Assembly: GCF_030317115.1 (NCBI RefSeq)
Contig: NZ_JASZYF010000003.1
Coordinates: 349,878-413,877, forward strand
DNA length: 64,000 bases
From: Variovorax gracilis
Lineage (GTDB): Bacteria > Pseudomonadota > Gammaproteobacteria > Burkholderiales > Burkholderiaceae_C
Reading direction: 5' to 3'
This document shows, piece by piece, positions 46,866 to 55,964 of this stretch (position 1 is its first letter; each line of letters begins with the position of its first letter). The notes beneath the pieces are model-generated. The model did no database searches. It was not told the DNA's origin and worked only from the letters and a program-made list of their open reading frames with translations. Position numbers and translations under genes: made by a program.

Positions 46866-47090
46866 AGGGGAAAACTCCTGTGTGCTGACTAAGGAAATGC
46901 AAACGAAATTCTAGACTGTCAGTATTGGTGTGCTACCGGGACCAACCCGGTGCACCGTGCACCGACCCGAGCGTTCTCCAGCGGCCGGGATACCGCGGTG
47001 GTGCATCAGGGTCTTTTTTCGTTGCGCACCCTTTGCTAAGCAGCCTTTGTGCCCGAATGACTCCGGGTTGGTGCGCCGCACAAAGCGCCC
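46866..47090. other. Gene-free leader region of the gltIJKL operon
   Basis: 225 bases between gltI and the end of the LysR gene. An AGGAG ribosome site precedes gltI (46874-46878 on the minus strand). The rest is of normal composition, with a short reading frame but no ribosome site or family similarity. I see no clear consensus promoter, although transcription of gltIJKL must begin here. Confidence 0.55.
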
Positions 47091-48068
47091 TCAAGACGAC
47101 GCCGGCTGCGTCCCCAACAGGTAGGCCCACAGGGCTTCCACGGAACCCTTGGCTCGCGGGGCCGGCGCATCGGCCTTGCCCGGCCGACCGCTCGTCTTGG
47201 CGGGGGCGGACGGCCGCTCGCGATAGGCGCGAATCTCCATCGTCGCCTCCAGGCGGTCAATCTCGGGCGGCAGCGCACTCACCAGCGTGCGGGCACGGAT
47301 CTCCTTGCGCACCGCGCTTTGCGGCAGGAAGGCGATGCCATGGCCTTCGAGCGCCATCACCTTGAGTCCCTCGGCCATGTCGGTTTCGTAGACGCGGTCG
47401 AGGTGGATCGCGGTGCCCGACTCCTTGAGCAGCTGGTCGACCACGCGCCCGAGGTAGGCGCCCGGCGCATAGCCGAGGTAAGGCAGTGGCTGGCCGGCGC
47501 GCCCCGGCAACCGATAGCGCGGCGCACCTTCGGCGTCGGGCTTGACCCAGGGTGCCACCACTTCCTCGCCCAGGCTCACCATCTCGTATCGGTTGGCGTC
47601 CAGCGGCAGGGGCTGTGAGGGATGGTGGTAGGCGATCAGCAGATCGCAACTGCCCTCGACCAGGCGGAGCACGGCGTCATGCACGTTGAGCGCGATGAGC
47701 CGGCTTTTCAGCGGCCCGAACTGCTCGCGCAGGCCCGTGACCCAGGCCGGGAAGAAAGTGAAGGCCAGCGTGTGCGGGATGGCGACCTCGATCACGTCCT
47801 GCGCCGCCGCCGAATGGCCGCGCAGCATGGCACGCGTGCTCTGCAGCGCCTGCAGCATCTCGATTGCCTGGCCGTACAGCGTCTGGCCGGCCGGAGTGAG
47901 CCGCGTCGGGTAGGAGCTGCGATCGACTAGGTCGGTGCCGGCCCAACCTTCGAGCGCCTGGATGCGGCGGGAGAACGCGGGCTGCGTCACATGACGCAAC
48001 TGGGCCGAGCGGCTGAAACTGCGAGTCTCCGCAAGGCTGACAAAGTCTTCGAGCCACTTGGTTTCCAT
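47091..48068 (-). CDS. LysR-family transcriptional regulator
   Basis: 325 residues starting METKWLEDFVSLAETRSFSRSAQLRHVTQPAFSRRIQALEGWAGTDL, a standard LysR helix-turn-helix. The C-terminal effector domain follows (residues about 90-300: IEVAIPHTLAFTFFPAWV, YHHPSQPLPL). It ends with a Pro/Ala/Lys-rich insert and an ALWAYL tail. It is divergent from the amidase gene with 60 bases between starts, the usual arrangement for a LysR regulator and its target, and it also reads toward gltI. The effector is unknown. Confidence 0.93.
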   Translation of the reverse strand: METKWLEDFVSLAETRSFSRSAQLRHVTQPAFSRRIQALEGWAGTDLVDRSSYPTRLTPAGQTLYGQAIEMLQALQSTRAMLRGHSAAAQDVIEVAIPHTLAFTFFPAWVTGLREQFGPLKSRLIALNVHDAVLRLVEGSCDLLIAYHHPSQPLPLDANRYEMVSLGEEVVAPWVKPDAEGAPRYRLPGRAGQPLPYLGYAPGAYLGRVVDQLLKESGTAIHLDRVYETDMAEGLKVMALEGHGIAFLPQSAVRKEIRARTLVSALPPEIDRLEATMEIRAYRERPSAPAKTSGRPGKADAPAPRAKGSVEALWAYLLGTQPASS

Positions 48069-48128
48069 GAACTGATTATGCGAGGGCTGCGACATACTCC
48101 AAGGGCCTTACGGAGCCACGTTTTCGCC

Positions 48129-49583
48129 ATGCACGCTGACGACCTTCTCAATCTGGATGCCACCACCCTGTCCCGCCGGATCGCCGCACGCGCCGTGTCG
48201 TGCCACGAACTGATGGCCGCAGCGCTGGCGCGGATCGAGGCGCTCAATCCGCGCTTCAACGCCATCGTGTCCTTGCGCAATCCGCAGCAGCTCCTGGACG
48301 AGGCGAGCGAGCGCGACGCGCAACTCGCGCGTGGCGAACGGCTCGGGTGGATGCATGGCTTCCCGCTCGCGGTGAAGGACCTCAGCCATGCCACGGGCCT
48401 CCCGACCTCGATGGGCTCTCCGCTCGCGCCCCGCTCGCCGGCGCGCAATGACAGCCTGCACGTATCGCGCATGCGCAAGGCCGGCGCCATCGTCATCGGC
48501 AAGACGAACACGCCCGAGTTCGGCCTCGGCTCGCACACCTACAACACCGTGTTCGGCACGACGCTGAACGCCTACCTGCCCACCCTGAGCGCGGGCGGCA
48601 GCAGTGGCGGTGCGGCGGTCGCGCTGGCCTTGGGCATGTTGCCTGTGGCCGATGGCAGCGACATGGGTGGCTCGCTGCGCAACCCCGCGGCGTTCAACAA
48701 CGTGATCGGCTTCCGCCCGTCACGCGGCCGGGTTCCCGGCTCGCCGGACGAGGAACTGTTCCTGCAGCAGCTTGGCTGCGAAGGTCCGATGGCGCGCACC
48801 GTCGAGGACGCCGCGCGCCTTCTCGCCGTGCAGGCGGGCTTCGACCGGCGGGTGCCGCTGTCGCTGACCGACGCGCTGCCTTCCCCCGACGCGATGGAAC
48901 TCGACAGCGATGTGAAGGGTCTGCGCATTGGCTGGCTCGGCAGCGTATGGCCGGATCTGCCGCTCGCGCCAGGCGTGCGCGAACTTTGCGAAGGCGCACT
49001 GCAGACCTTCCGCGATCTCGGCTGCGAGGTCGAGCCGCTGCAGCTCGATGTGCCGCGAGAGCAGAACTGGACCGCCTGGCTTCGTTTGCGGCAGTTGCTG
49101 GTCGGCGGCAAGCTGGGCGCCGCGTACGCCGATCCCTCGCTGCGCGAACGGCTCAAGCCCGAGGCCCGCTGGGAAATCGAGCAGAGTCACCAGCTCGACG
49201 CCGCAGCGCTCTACCAGGCCTCGGTCTATCGCTCCAACGTCTTCCGTGCCTTCGTCCGCGCATTCGAGGGCTTCGATGTCGTTGTCGCGCCCACGGCGCA
49301 GGTCTTTCCCTTCGACGCGAAGCTCGACTGGCCCGCCGCAGTCGGTGAGGTGGCGAGCGACACCTACCACCGCTGGATGGAAATCGTCACGCCCTTCACG
49401 CTTGCCGGACTCCCCACGCTCAACGTGCGTGCGGGCTTCGGCGAAGGCGGCCTGCCGATGGGCCTCCAGATCGCAGGCCCGATCCACCACGACCTCGAAG
49501 TGCTCCGCCTGGGCCACGCCTACGACCGCGCCTGCGGCTGGGGCGTTGTCCAGCCATCGGTGCTTGGCGATCTGCCGGCCTAG
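48129..49583 (+). CDS. Amidase-signature-family amidase
   Basis: 484 residues. The Ser-cis-Ser-Lys triad is intact: Lys83 in PLAVKDLSHATGL, the cis-Ser at about 158 in LSAGGSSGGAAVALALG, and the catalytic Ser182 in GSDMGGSLRNPAAF. The GatA-like fold would hydrolyse a small amide; no GatB or GatC is adjacent, so a role in tRNA-Gln is unlikely. The start at 48129 lies 60 bases from the divergent LysR gene, which may control it. The 3' end overlaps the convergent dehydrogenase by 4 bases. Confidence 0.93.
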   Translation: MHADDLLNLDATTLSRRIAARAVSCHELMAAALARIEALNPRFNAIVSLRNPQQLLDEASERDAQLARGERLGWMHGFPLAVKDLSHATGLPTSMGSPLAPRSPARNDSLHVSRMRKAGAIVIGKTNTPEFGLGSHTYNTVFGTTLNAYLPTLSAGGSSGGAAVALALGMLPVADGSDMGGSLRNPAAFNNVIGFRPSRGRVPGSPDEELFLQQLGCEGPMARTVEDAARLLAVQAGFDRRVPLSLTDALPSPDAMELDSDVKGLRIGWLGSVWPDLPLAPGVRELCEGALQTFRDLGCEVEPLQLDVPREQNWTAWLRLRQLLVGGKLGAAYADPSLRERLKPEARWEIEQSHQLDAAALYQASVYRSNVFRAFVRAFEGFDVVVAPTAQVFPFDAKLDWPAAVGEVASDTYHRWMEIVTPFTLAGLPTLNVRAGFGEGGLPMGLQIAGPIHHDLEVLRLGHAYDRACGWGVVQPSVLGDLPA

Positions 49584-50518
49584 ATGGGCGACACCACGCC
49601 GCGGCCGGCAAAGTGGCCCTCGGCGTTCGCCATGAAGCGGTTCACCGACGCCTGAGTCGCCTCGGGCGACCAGCCCGCCATGTGCGGCGTCAGCAGCACG
49701 TTGTCGAGGCCGACAAGGGGCTCGGGCCGCTTGGGCTCGCTTTCGTAGACGTCGAGGCCGGCGCCCGCGATGCGGTTCGCGCGCAGCGCGGCGGCCAGCG
49801 CGTCGGTATCGACCACGCTGCCGCGCGAGATGTTGACCAGAAAGCCCTGGGGACCGAGCGCGTCGAGGATCTCCGCGTTGATCAGGTGCCGCGTTCCCGC
49901 TCCGCCCGGCGTGGCGATCACCAGCACGTCGGCCCATTCGGCCAGAGCCTGGAGGCTGTCGAAATAGCGGTGCGCGGCACCTTCGCGCGGCTTGCGATTG
50001 TGATAGCCGACTTCCATGTCGAAGCCGCTCGCGCGCTTGGCGATCTTCTGGCCGATGGTGCCCAGCCCCAGGATGCCGAGCTTCTTTCCCGACACATTGG
50101 GCGGCTGCGGGATCTCCTCGCGCCACACGCCTTCGCGGCATTGGCGATCGAGGGTGCGAATGCCGCGCACGACGCCGATCAACAAACCGAAGGCGTGATC
50201 GGCCACGCAGTCGTCATTGGTGCCCGCGCCGTTGGCGGCCACGATGCCGCGCGCACGGATGGCATCCATCGCGAGGCCTTCGAAGCCCGCGCCCATGGCG
50301 CAGACGAGTTCGAGCTTGGGCATGGCGGCGATCTCCTGCGCCGTGATGCCGATGACGCCGATGGTCAGCACCGCGCGGAACTTCGCGCCGTGCGCTGCAA
50401 TGGCTGCCGCGCGCTCGGCCTGCGTGGGCGCATAGGTCAGGTCATAGCCCGCGGCCAATTGCGCCTGATGGGCGCTCGAAAGACTGTTGAGCACCAAAAG
50501 AGGAATCTTCTCGGACAT
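49580..50518 (-). CDS. D-2-hydroxyacid dehydrogenase (NAD(P)-dependent)
   Basis: 312 residues of the GRHPR/hydroxypyruvate-reductase type. The NAD(P) Rossmann loop is LGILGLGTIGQKIAKRASGFDMEVGYHNRK; the H-N-R-K ending after the second strand suggests NADPH preference. Catalytic Arg, Glu and His are in LVNISRGSVVDTDALAAAL, the ESEPKRPEPL segment and NVLLTPHMAGWSPEA. It reduces glyoxylate or hydroxypyruvate, or oxidises a related 2-hydroxyacid; the exact substrate cannot be told. Confidence 0.93.
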   Translation of the reverse strand: MSEKIPLLVLNSLSSAHQAQLAAGYDLTYAPTQAERAAAIAAHGAKFRAVLTIGVIGITAQEIAAMPKLELVCAMGAGFEGLAMDAIRARGIVAANGAGTNDDCVADHAFGLLIGVVRGIRTLDRQCREGVWREEIPQPPNVSGKKLGILGLGTIGQKIAKRASGFDMEVGYHNRKPREGAAHRYFDSLQALAEWADVLVIATPGGAGTRHLINAEILDALGPQGFLVNISRGSVVDTDALAAALRANRIAGAGLDVYESEPKRPEPLVGLDNVLLTPHMAGWSPEATQASVNRFMANAEGHFAGRGVVSPI

Positions 50519-50585
50519 TCAATTTGCTCCTGGGTAGGTTGAGCCCGTTCGCGCGGCCCGAATGCTGCGCGATCGGCCAAAAGGT

Positions 50586-52418
50586 TCAAAGCACGGGCGC
50601 GGCCTCGAGCTTCTGCAATCTCCACATCTGTGCGTACTTGCCTTGCCGGGCCAGCAGGTCCGCATGCGTGCCGCGCTCGACAATCACACCGCTTTCGAGC
50701 ACGAGGATCTCGTGGGCATCGACCACCGTGGAGAGGCGGTGCGCGATCACGAGCGTGGTCTTGTTGCGCGCCGCGCTTTTGAGCTCGGACTGGATCGCCC
50801 GCTCGTTCGCCGAATCGAGTGCCGAAGTCGCCTCGTCGAAGATCACGATCGGCGGGTTCTTGAGCAAGGTGCGCGCAATGGCCACGCGCTGCTTCTCGCC
50901 GCCCGAGAGCTTGAGCCCGCGTTCGCCCACCGTGGTTTCGTAGCCTTTGGGCGTGTGCACGATGAAGTCATGAATGCGCGCCGCGCGGGCGGCCTGCTCG
51001 ACTTCCTGCCGGCTGGCGCCGGGGCGGCCGTAGGCGATGTTGTATTCGACCGTGTCGTTGAAGAGCACCGTGTCCTGGGGCACGATGCCGATCGACTGAC
51101 GCACGCTCGCCTGCGTCACCTCGCGGATGTCCTCGCCGCCGATGGTGATGCGGCCCTGCTGCACGTCGTAGAAGCGGTAAAGCAGCCGCGCCATCGTCGA
51201 CTTGCCCGAGCCCGAGGGCCCGACCACGGCCACCGTCTCGCCGGCCGGGATCTCGAAGCTCACGTTCTTGAGGATCGGCCGCGCGGCCTCGTAGGCAAAG
51301 CTCACGTTCTCGAAGCGCACGGTCGAATCGGCGCCGGTGAGCGGACGCGCATTCGGCGCATCGCGCACCTCGCGCTCCTTTTCGAGCAGCACGAACATCT
51401 TGTCGAGATCGGTCAGGCTCTGCTTGATTTCTCGGTAGATCACGCCCAGGAAGTTCAGAGGGATGTAGAGCTGGATCATGAAGGCGTTGACCATCACCAG
51501 GTCGCCCAGCGTCATGTGCCCATCGACCACGCCCTGCGTGGCACGGTAGAGCATCGCGACCAGGCTGACCGCGATCAGGCATTGCTGGCCGGCGTTGAGC
51601 AGGCTCAGCGTGGTCTGGCTCTTGACGGCCGCCTTGCGGTAGCGCTCCAGGCTGGCGTCGTAGCGGCCCGCCTCGAAGTTCTCGTTGTTGAAGTACTTGA
51701 CCGTCTCGTAATTGAGCAGCGAATCGACCGCGCGGCTTTGGGCCACGGAATCGAGTTCGTTCATGGTCTTGCGGAACTGCGTGCGCCATTCGGTGACGAT
51801 GACGGTGAACGCGATGTAGACCACCAGCGCCGCCAGCGTGATCCAGACGAAACCCGAATCGAACTTCACGCCCAGCACCGTCAGCACCAGCGTGAGTTCG
51901 ATGATGGTGGGCACGATGCTGTAGAGCGACATCGAGATCAGCGAATGCACGCCGCGCGTGCCGCGCTCGATGTCACGCGTCATCCCGCCGGTCTGGCGTT
52001 CGAGGTGAAAGCGCAGGCTCAGTGCGTGCAGATGCCGGAAGACTTCCAGCGAAATGCTGCGCGCCGCGCCCTCCGTGGCCTTGGCAAAGACCAGTTCTCG
52101 CAGTTCATTGAAGACAGCCGTGGAAAGCCTGAGCAGGCCATAGGCGACCAGCAGGCCGACCGGCACCACCAGCAGCGCGGCCGCGCTGCCGGGCTTGATC
52201 GACATCGCATCGACCAGGTTCTTGAGCAGCACCGGCACCCCGACGTTGGCGACCTTGGCGCAGATCATGAAGGCAAGGGCCGCCATCACCCGCCACTTGT
52301 AGTGCCACAGATACGGGAAAAGCCTGCGCAGCGTGGCCCAGTCGGAACGGTCGCTGCGGGCAGGCTGGCTGCCTGAAGCCTGGTGAGGAGAGGAAATTGC
52401 TTCGCCGCTGCGGCGCAT
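50586..52418 (-). CDS. ATM1/HMT1-type ABC exporter (fused membrane and ATPase domains)
   Basis: About 610 residues. Six membrane helices (residues about 35-330) carry the conserved QTGGMTRDIERGTRGV and NYETVKYFNNENFEAGRYD, hallmarks of mitochondrial ATM1-like exporters for glutathione-bound sulfur or iron species. The ATPase half has [36 protein letters not shown] and VIFDEATSALD. In proteobacteria these export glutathione conjugates and metals. ATG at 52418 is taken as the start; a TTG three codons upstream is possible. Its start is 40 bases from the divergent thioesterase start. Confidence 0.95.
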   Translation of the reverse strand: MRRSGEAISSPHQASGSQPARSDRSDWATLRRLFPYLWHYKWRVMAALAFMICAKVANVGVPVLLKNLVDAMSIKPGSAAALLVVPVGLLVAYGLLRLSTAVFNELRELVFAKATEGAARSISLEVFRHLHALSLRFHLERQTGGMTRDIERGTRGVHSLISMSLYSIVPTIIELTLVLTVLGVKFDSGFVWITLAALVVYIAFTVIVTEWRTQFRKTMNELDSVAQSRAVDSLLNYETVKYFNNENFEAGRYDASLERYRKAAVKSQTTLSLLNAGQQCLIAVSLVAMLYRATQGVVDGHMTLGDLVMVNAFMIQLYIPLNFLGVIYREIKQSLTDLDKMFVLLEKEREVRDAPNARPLTGADSTVRFENVSFAYEAARPILKNVSFEIPAGETVAVVGPSGSGKSTMARLLYRFYDVQQGRITIGGEDIREVTQASVRQSIGIVPQDTVLFNDTVEYNIAYGRPGASRQEVEQAARAARIHDFIVHTPKGYETTVGERGLKLSGGEKQRVAIARTLLKNPPIVIFDEATSALDSANERAIQSELKSAARNKTTLVIAHRLSTVVDAHEILVLESGVIVERGTHADLLARQGKYAQMWRLQKLEAAPVL

Positions 52419-52458
52419 GGGGGACAATCAAGGGTGTTACTTGCTCCAGATTGTGCCC

Positions 52459-52881
52459 ATGTCCGCCACTTCCAGTCCCAACCTCACCGCCAAGCTCAAA
52501 AGCCTTCCGGCCGACATGGAGCTGGTGCTCAAGGTGATTCCGATGCCGGCCGACTGCAACGCCAACGGCGACATCTTCGGCGGATGGGTGATGGCGCAGT
52601 GCGACCTGGCCGGCTCCGTGATCCCGGCGCGCTACGCCAAGGGACGGATGGCAACCGTCGCCGTCAACGAGTTCGTGTTCAAGCAGCCGGTGCGGCTGGG
52701 CGACATCCTGTCGTTCTACTCCAAGCTGGAGAAGATCGGGCGCACCTCAGTCACTGTGACCGTGGAAGTGTTCGCCGAACGCTTCAAGGCGCAGGGCGAG
52801 TACATCAAGGTGACCGAGGCGACCTTCACGTACGTCGCGATAGACGAATCCGGGCGCCCCAGGCCGATTGAAAAGGACTGA
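52459..52881 (+). CDS. Acyl-CoA thioesterase, YciA-type hotdog
   Basis: 140 residues with the hotdog signature MPADCNANGDIFGGWVMAQCDLAGSVIPARYAKGRMATVAVNEF (in pieces); the Asn-Gly-Asp-x-Phe-Gly-Gly start of the central helix is typical of YciA/BFIT acyl-CoA thioesterases. The C-terminal strand pattern (SVTVTVEVFAERF, VTEATFTYVAID) completes the fold. Chain-length preference is unknown. Divergent from the ABC exporter and convergent with the fatty-acid cluster. Confidence 0.94.
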   Translation: MSATSSPNLTAKLKSLPADMELVLKVIPMPADCNANGDIFGGWVMAQCDLAGSVIPARYAKGRMATVAVNEFVFKQPVRLGDILSFYSKLEKIGRTSVTVTVEVFAERFKAQGEYIKVTEATFTYVAIDESGRPRPIEKD

Positions 52882-52904
52882 CGGCTGCGCGCCGCCAGCC
52901 AGCC

Positions 52905-53669
52905 TCAGACCTTCGAGAAATCGGGCCGGCGCTTTTCCATGAAGGCCGTGAAGGCCTCGCGCGCCGCCGGTTCGCGAAGCATGCGGCCGAAGCTCTGGCC
53001 TTCTTCGCCCATACGCTCCAGCACGACCGCCTGCTGCGACTTCTTCATCAGCCGCTTGGTCTCGATCAGCGCGCTCAGCGGCTTGGCGGCCAGCTTGCGC
53101 GCCTGCGCCTGGGCGATGGCGTTGGCCTCGGTCGGCGGTACCACGCGATTGACCAGACCCACTTCCAGAGCCGCTTCGGCCATGAAGGGCTCGCCCAGCA
53201 GCAGCGCCTCGGCCGCGCGGTGGTAGCCGAACATCTGCGGTACCAGCAGGCTCGACGCCGCCTCGGGGCACAGGCCGAGGTTCACGAAAGGCATCGAGAA
53301 AGCGGCGTTGTCACCCGCGTAGACGAGGTCGCAGTGGAACAACATCGTCGTGCCGATGCCCACCGCCGGGCCGCACACGGCCGCCACGATAGGCTTCGGA
53401 AAAGTCGCGATGCCGCGCAGGAACCGGAAAACCGGCGATTCCTGCGTCGACGGTGGCGCATTCAGGAAGTCGCCGATGTCGTTGCCGGCGCTGAAGATCG
53501 TGGCGTCGCCCTGGATCAGCACCGCGCGCACCGCGCTGTCCTGCTCGGCCTTGCCCAGCGCATCGGCCAGTTCGCCGTACATCGCGCTGGTGATCGAATT
53601 CTTCTTGTCGAGGCGGTTGAAAGTGATGGTCATCACACCGGCTTCGGTGTGGACGAGGATGTCGCTCAT
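52905..53669 (-). CDS. Enoyl-CoA hydratase/isomerase-family protein (isomerase-like)
   Basis: 254 residues starting MSDILVHTEAGVMTITFNRLDKKNSITSAMY. The crotonase loops are FSAGNDIGDFLNAP and AVCGPAVGIGTTMLFHCDLVYAG. The first catalytic Glu of hydratases is absent (GIGTTMLF); a Glu occurs instead in LGLCPEAASSLLVP, the arrangement of delta3,delta2-enoyl-CoA isomerases of the ECI2 type. It would move double bonds of unsaturated acyl-CoAs into the beta-oxidation position. Last gene of the fatty-acid cluster, 26 bases after the HCCA-isomerase-like gene. Confidence 0.9.
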   Translation of the reverse strand: MSDILVHTEAGVMTITFNRLDKKNSITSAMYGELADALGKAEQDSAVRAVLIQGDATIFSAGNDIGDFLNAPPSTQESPVFRFLRGIATFPKPIVAAVCGPAVGIGTTMLFHCDLVYAGDNAAFSMPFVNLGLCPEAASSLLVPQMFGYHRAAEALLLGEPFMAEAALEVGLVNRVVPPTEANAIAQAQARKLAAKPLSALIETKRLMKKSQQAVVLERMGEEGQSFGRMLREPAAREAFTAFMEKRRPDFSKV

Positions 53670-53695
53670 GGTGAGTCCTTGCAAAGAAAAGAGGT

Positions 53696-54292
53696 TCAGG
53701 CGCCGAGCGCCTCGCGCACGAAGTCGAGCCGGTCCTGGCCCCAGAACATCTGGTCGCCGACGAACATGGTCGGCGCGCCGAAGACGCCACGCCGCACGGC
53801 GTCCTGGGTCGCGGCCTTGAGCTGGTCCTTGACATCCTGCGCGTTGGCGAGTGCCAGCATTTTCGCGGGATCGAAGCCCGCCTCCTGCAGCACGGCGCCG
53901 ACCGTCGCCGGGTCGTTCAGGTTGCGCGGCTCGATCCACATCGCGTGGAACATGGCATCGACGTAGGCCCGAAAGCGCTCGGGTTCGTGCATCTGCATGC
54001 CGGTGGCACCGCGCATCAGCAGCAGCGTGTTGATCGGGAAGTCCGGATTGTGGCGAAGCGGAACTCCATAGCGCCGTGCAAAACGCGCCAGGTCGGCGAA
54101 TACATACGGGCCCTTGGCGGGGATGGTCGCAGGCGAATGGTTGCCGGTGGCCTGGAACACGCCGCCCAGCAGCATCGGCTTCCACACCAGTTCGGCGCCC
54201 ACGTCGGCGCACAGGTGCGGCAACTGCGTGGCGGCCAGGTAGGAGGCGGGGCTGCCGAAATCGAAATAGAAATCGACGGATCTCGTCGTCAT
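53696..54292 (-). CDS. 2-hydroxychromene-2-carboxylate isomerase / GST-kappa-like DsbA-fold protein
   Basis: 198 residues starting MTTRSVDFYFDFGSPASYLAATQLPHL. The Ser in FGSPASYLA is the glutathione-activating residue of HCCA isomerase and kappa-class GSTs, replacing the CxxC of DsbA. The helical insert and the C-terminal GVFGAPTMFVGDQMFWGQDRLDFV complete the fold. HCCA isomerase acts in naphthalene degradation, but homologs in fatty-acid or aromatic clusters are of unknown substrate. It lies between an SDR gene and an enoyl-CoA isomerase gene. Confidence 0.92.
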   Translation of the reverse strand: MTTRSVDFYFDFGSPASYLAATQLPHLCADVGAELVWKPMLLGGVFQATGNHSPATIPAKGPYVFADLARFARRYGVPLRHNPDFPINTLLLMRGATGMQMHEPERFRAYVDAMFHAMWIEPRNLNDPATVGAVLQEAGFDPAKMLALANAQDVKDQLKAATQDAVRRGVFGAPTMFVGDQMFWGQDRLDFVREALGA

Positions 54293-54305
54293 GTGCGTTG
54301 TCTCC

Positions 54306-55052
54306 TCAGAACTTCTCGGACCACGGCCGCAGGTCGAGCTCGTGGGTCCAGGCGTCGCGCGGCTGCGAATGCAGCATCCAGTACGCGTCGGCGATGTGCT
54401 CGGGATTGAGGATGCCATCCTGCGCCTTCAGCGCATAGCGCTCGGGGAAGGTGCTGCGGATGAACTCGGTGTCGATCGCGCCATCGATGATCGAGTGCGC
54501 GACGTGGATGCCGCGCGGGCCGAGTTCGCGCGCCATGCTCTGCGCCAGCGCGCGCAGCGCCATCTTCGCGCCCGAGAAAGCGCCGAAGTTGGCCGCGCCG
54601 CGCATCGATGCGGTGGCGCCGGTGAAGATGATCGTGCCGCGATGCGCGCCTTCCGGCAGCTCGCGCGCCACCATGCGCTTGGCCACCTCGCGTCCGTTCA
54701 GAAAACCGGAGAAGCAGGCCATCTCCCAGACCTTGAAGTACTTGCGCGCCGTTTCGGTCAGGATGCTCTCGGGCACGTTGGCGCCGATGTTGAAGACCAG
54801 CACCTCGATCGGCCCCACGGTCGATTCGATCTGCTCGACCAGCGCGACGACTTCCTCTTCCTTGCGCGCGTCGCTGGCAAAGGCGTGCGCCTTGCCGCCC
54901 TCGGCCTCGATCTGGGCGACCAGGGGCTGGAGCTTTTCGAGGCTGCGCCGTGTAACGCAGGTCGCGTAGCCGCCCCGCGCAAAACGGCGCGCGATGGCGC
55001 CGCCTGTGGCATCGCCTGCGCCGACGATCAGTGCCGATTTCGTGCCCGCCAT
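54306..55052 (-). CDS. Short-chain dehydrogenase/reductase family protein with altered active site
   Basis: 248 residues of the SDR fold. The cofactor loop is ALIVGAGDATGGAIARRFARGG, with the usual TGxxxGxG changed to GAGDATGG. The strand-four NxxG is NIGANVPE and the catalytic Ser is in FTGATASMRGA. In the expected YxxxK motif the sequence is AFSGAKMALRALA, so the Lys is kept but the Tyr is Phe. That predicts weak or absent classical dehydrogenase activity, or another chemistry. It lies in the cluster between the thioesterase and the HCCA-isomerase-like gene. Confidence 0.88.
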   Translation of the reverse strand: MAGTKSALIVGAGDATGGAIARRFARGGYATCVTRRSLEKLQPLVAQIEAEGGKAHAFASDARKEEEVVALVEQIESTVGPIEVLVFNIGANVPESILTETARKYFKVWEMACFSGFLNGREVAKRMVARELPEGAHRGTIIFTGATASMRGAANFGAFSGAKMALRALAQSMARELGPRGIHVAHSIIDGAIDTEFIRSTFPERYALKAQDGILNPEHIADAYWMLHSQPRDAWTHELDLRPWSEKF

Positions 55053-55056
55053 GGCG

Positions 55057-55887
55057 TCATTCCTTGAAGTAGACGATCTGGCTGCTGGTTGCCAGGAGTG
55101 CGCCGGATTCGCTCCAGAGCTGCGCGGCCTGGTCGAAGTAGCCGTTGCGGAACTCCTGCCCCGTCGCGCGTCCCAGCAAGTAGCCGGTGCCGATCTCGGC
55201 CAGCAGTTGGGCATCCGTGTGGAAGTAGGTCGTGATCGACACGGTGCCGATCGGCACGTGCGTCGCGCGGCGCAGCCAGACGCGCGGATAGAAGGTGTCG
55301 CTCAACGCGGCCAGCGAGGCGAAGTCCAGCGGCCGCGGCTCCCAGTCGCGCAGCCACATGCGCGTCTCGCTGTGGTCGCCGCTGCCGTCCCAGCGTGTGG
55401 GAATCGAGCCGCTGATCGGGCGCATCTCGTACCGCTCGAGCCACGCGACCCGTGCCGGCCCGATGCTCAGCCGCTCGACCCGTTCGGGCGACGGCACCTC
55501 GGGCATCGGAAGATCGTTGACGCCCCAGGTCTCGCGCCGCACCGCCGTGACCACGGTGGCCGTCGTCGTGACATGGGTCTTGCCCTCGCTGCCCGACTGG
55601 GTCATTTGCACGGTCCAGTGCTGCGTGGAGCGATTGGTGCGCACTGGCACGGCCTGCACTTCGAAAGCGCCGGCTTCGAGCGCCGCTGCGTAGTTGACCG
55701 TCAGCGCGATCGGCTCTCCGAGCAGGTCCGGATGCCGCAGCACCGACTGCAACATCACGGCCGCCGTCGTGCCGCCGAAGGGCCCGACCATGTTCCAGTA
55801 GTCGGGGCTCGTGGCCCCGGTGAAGAGCCCCGCCTGGATGTCGCTGTGCTCCAGTGCGAGGGCCTTGTCGAGAGGGTGTGATTTCAT
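55057..55887 (-). CDS. Acyl-CoA thioesterase, double-hotdog (TesB-like)
   Basis: 276 residues of two fused hotdog repeats. The N-terminal half has TGATSPDYWNMVGPFGGTTAAVMLQSVLRHPDLLG, the central helix start of the acyl-CoA thioesterase 2 family. The C-terminal half has TVSITTYFHTDAQLLAEIGTGYLLGRATGQEFRNGYFDQAAQLWSESGALL in pieces. It would hydrolyse acyl-CoA to free acid and CoA. Same-strand member of the beta-oxidation cluster, 4 bases before the SDR start. Confidence 0.88.
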   Translation of the reverse strand: MKSHPLDKALALEHSDIQAGLFTGATSPDYWNMVGPFGGTTAAVMLQSVLRHPDLLGEPIALTVNYAAALEAGAFEVQAVPVRTNRSTQHWTVQMTQSGSEGKTHVTTTATVVTAVRRETWGVNDLPMPEVPSPERVERLSIGPARVAWLERYEMRPISGSIPTRWDGSGDHSETRMWLRDWEPRPLDFASLAALSDTFYPRVWLRRATHVPIGTVSITTYFHTDAQLLAEIGTGYLLGRATGQEFRNGYFDQAAQLWSESGALLATSSQIVYFKE

Positions 55888-55964
55888 GGCCGCAGTGTGC
55901 CTCCGTGCCGATGGATCATGCAGTCGTATCGGAGACGCCTGCGCCTGCTCACAAACCCTGAGGC

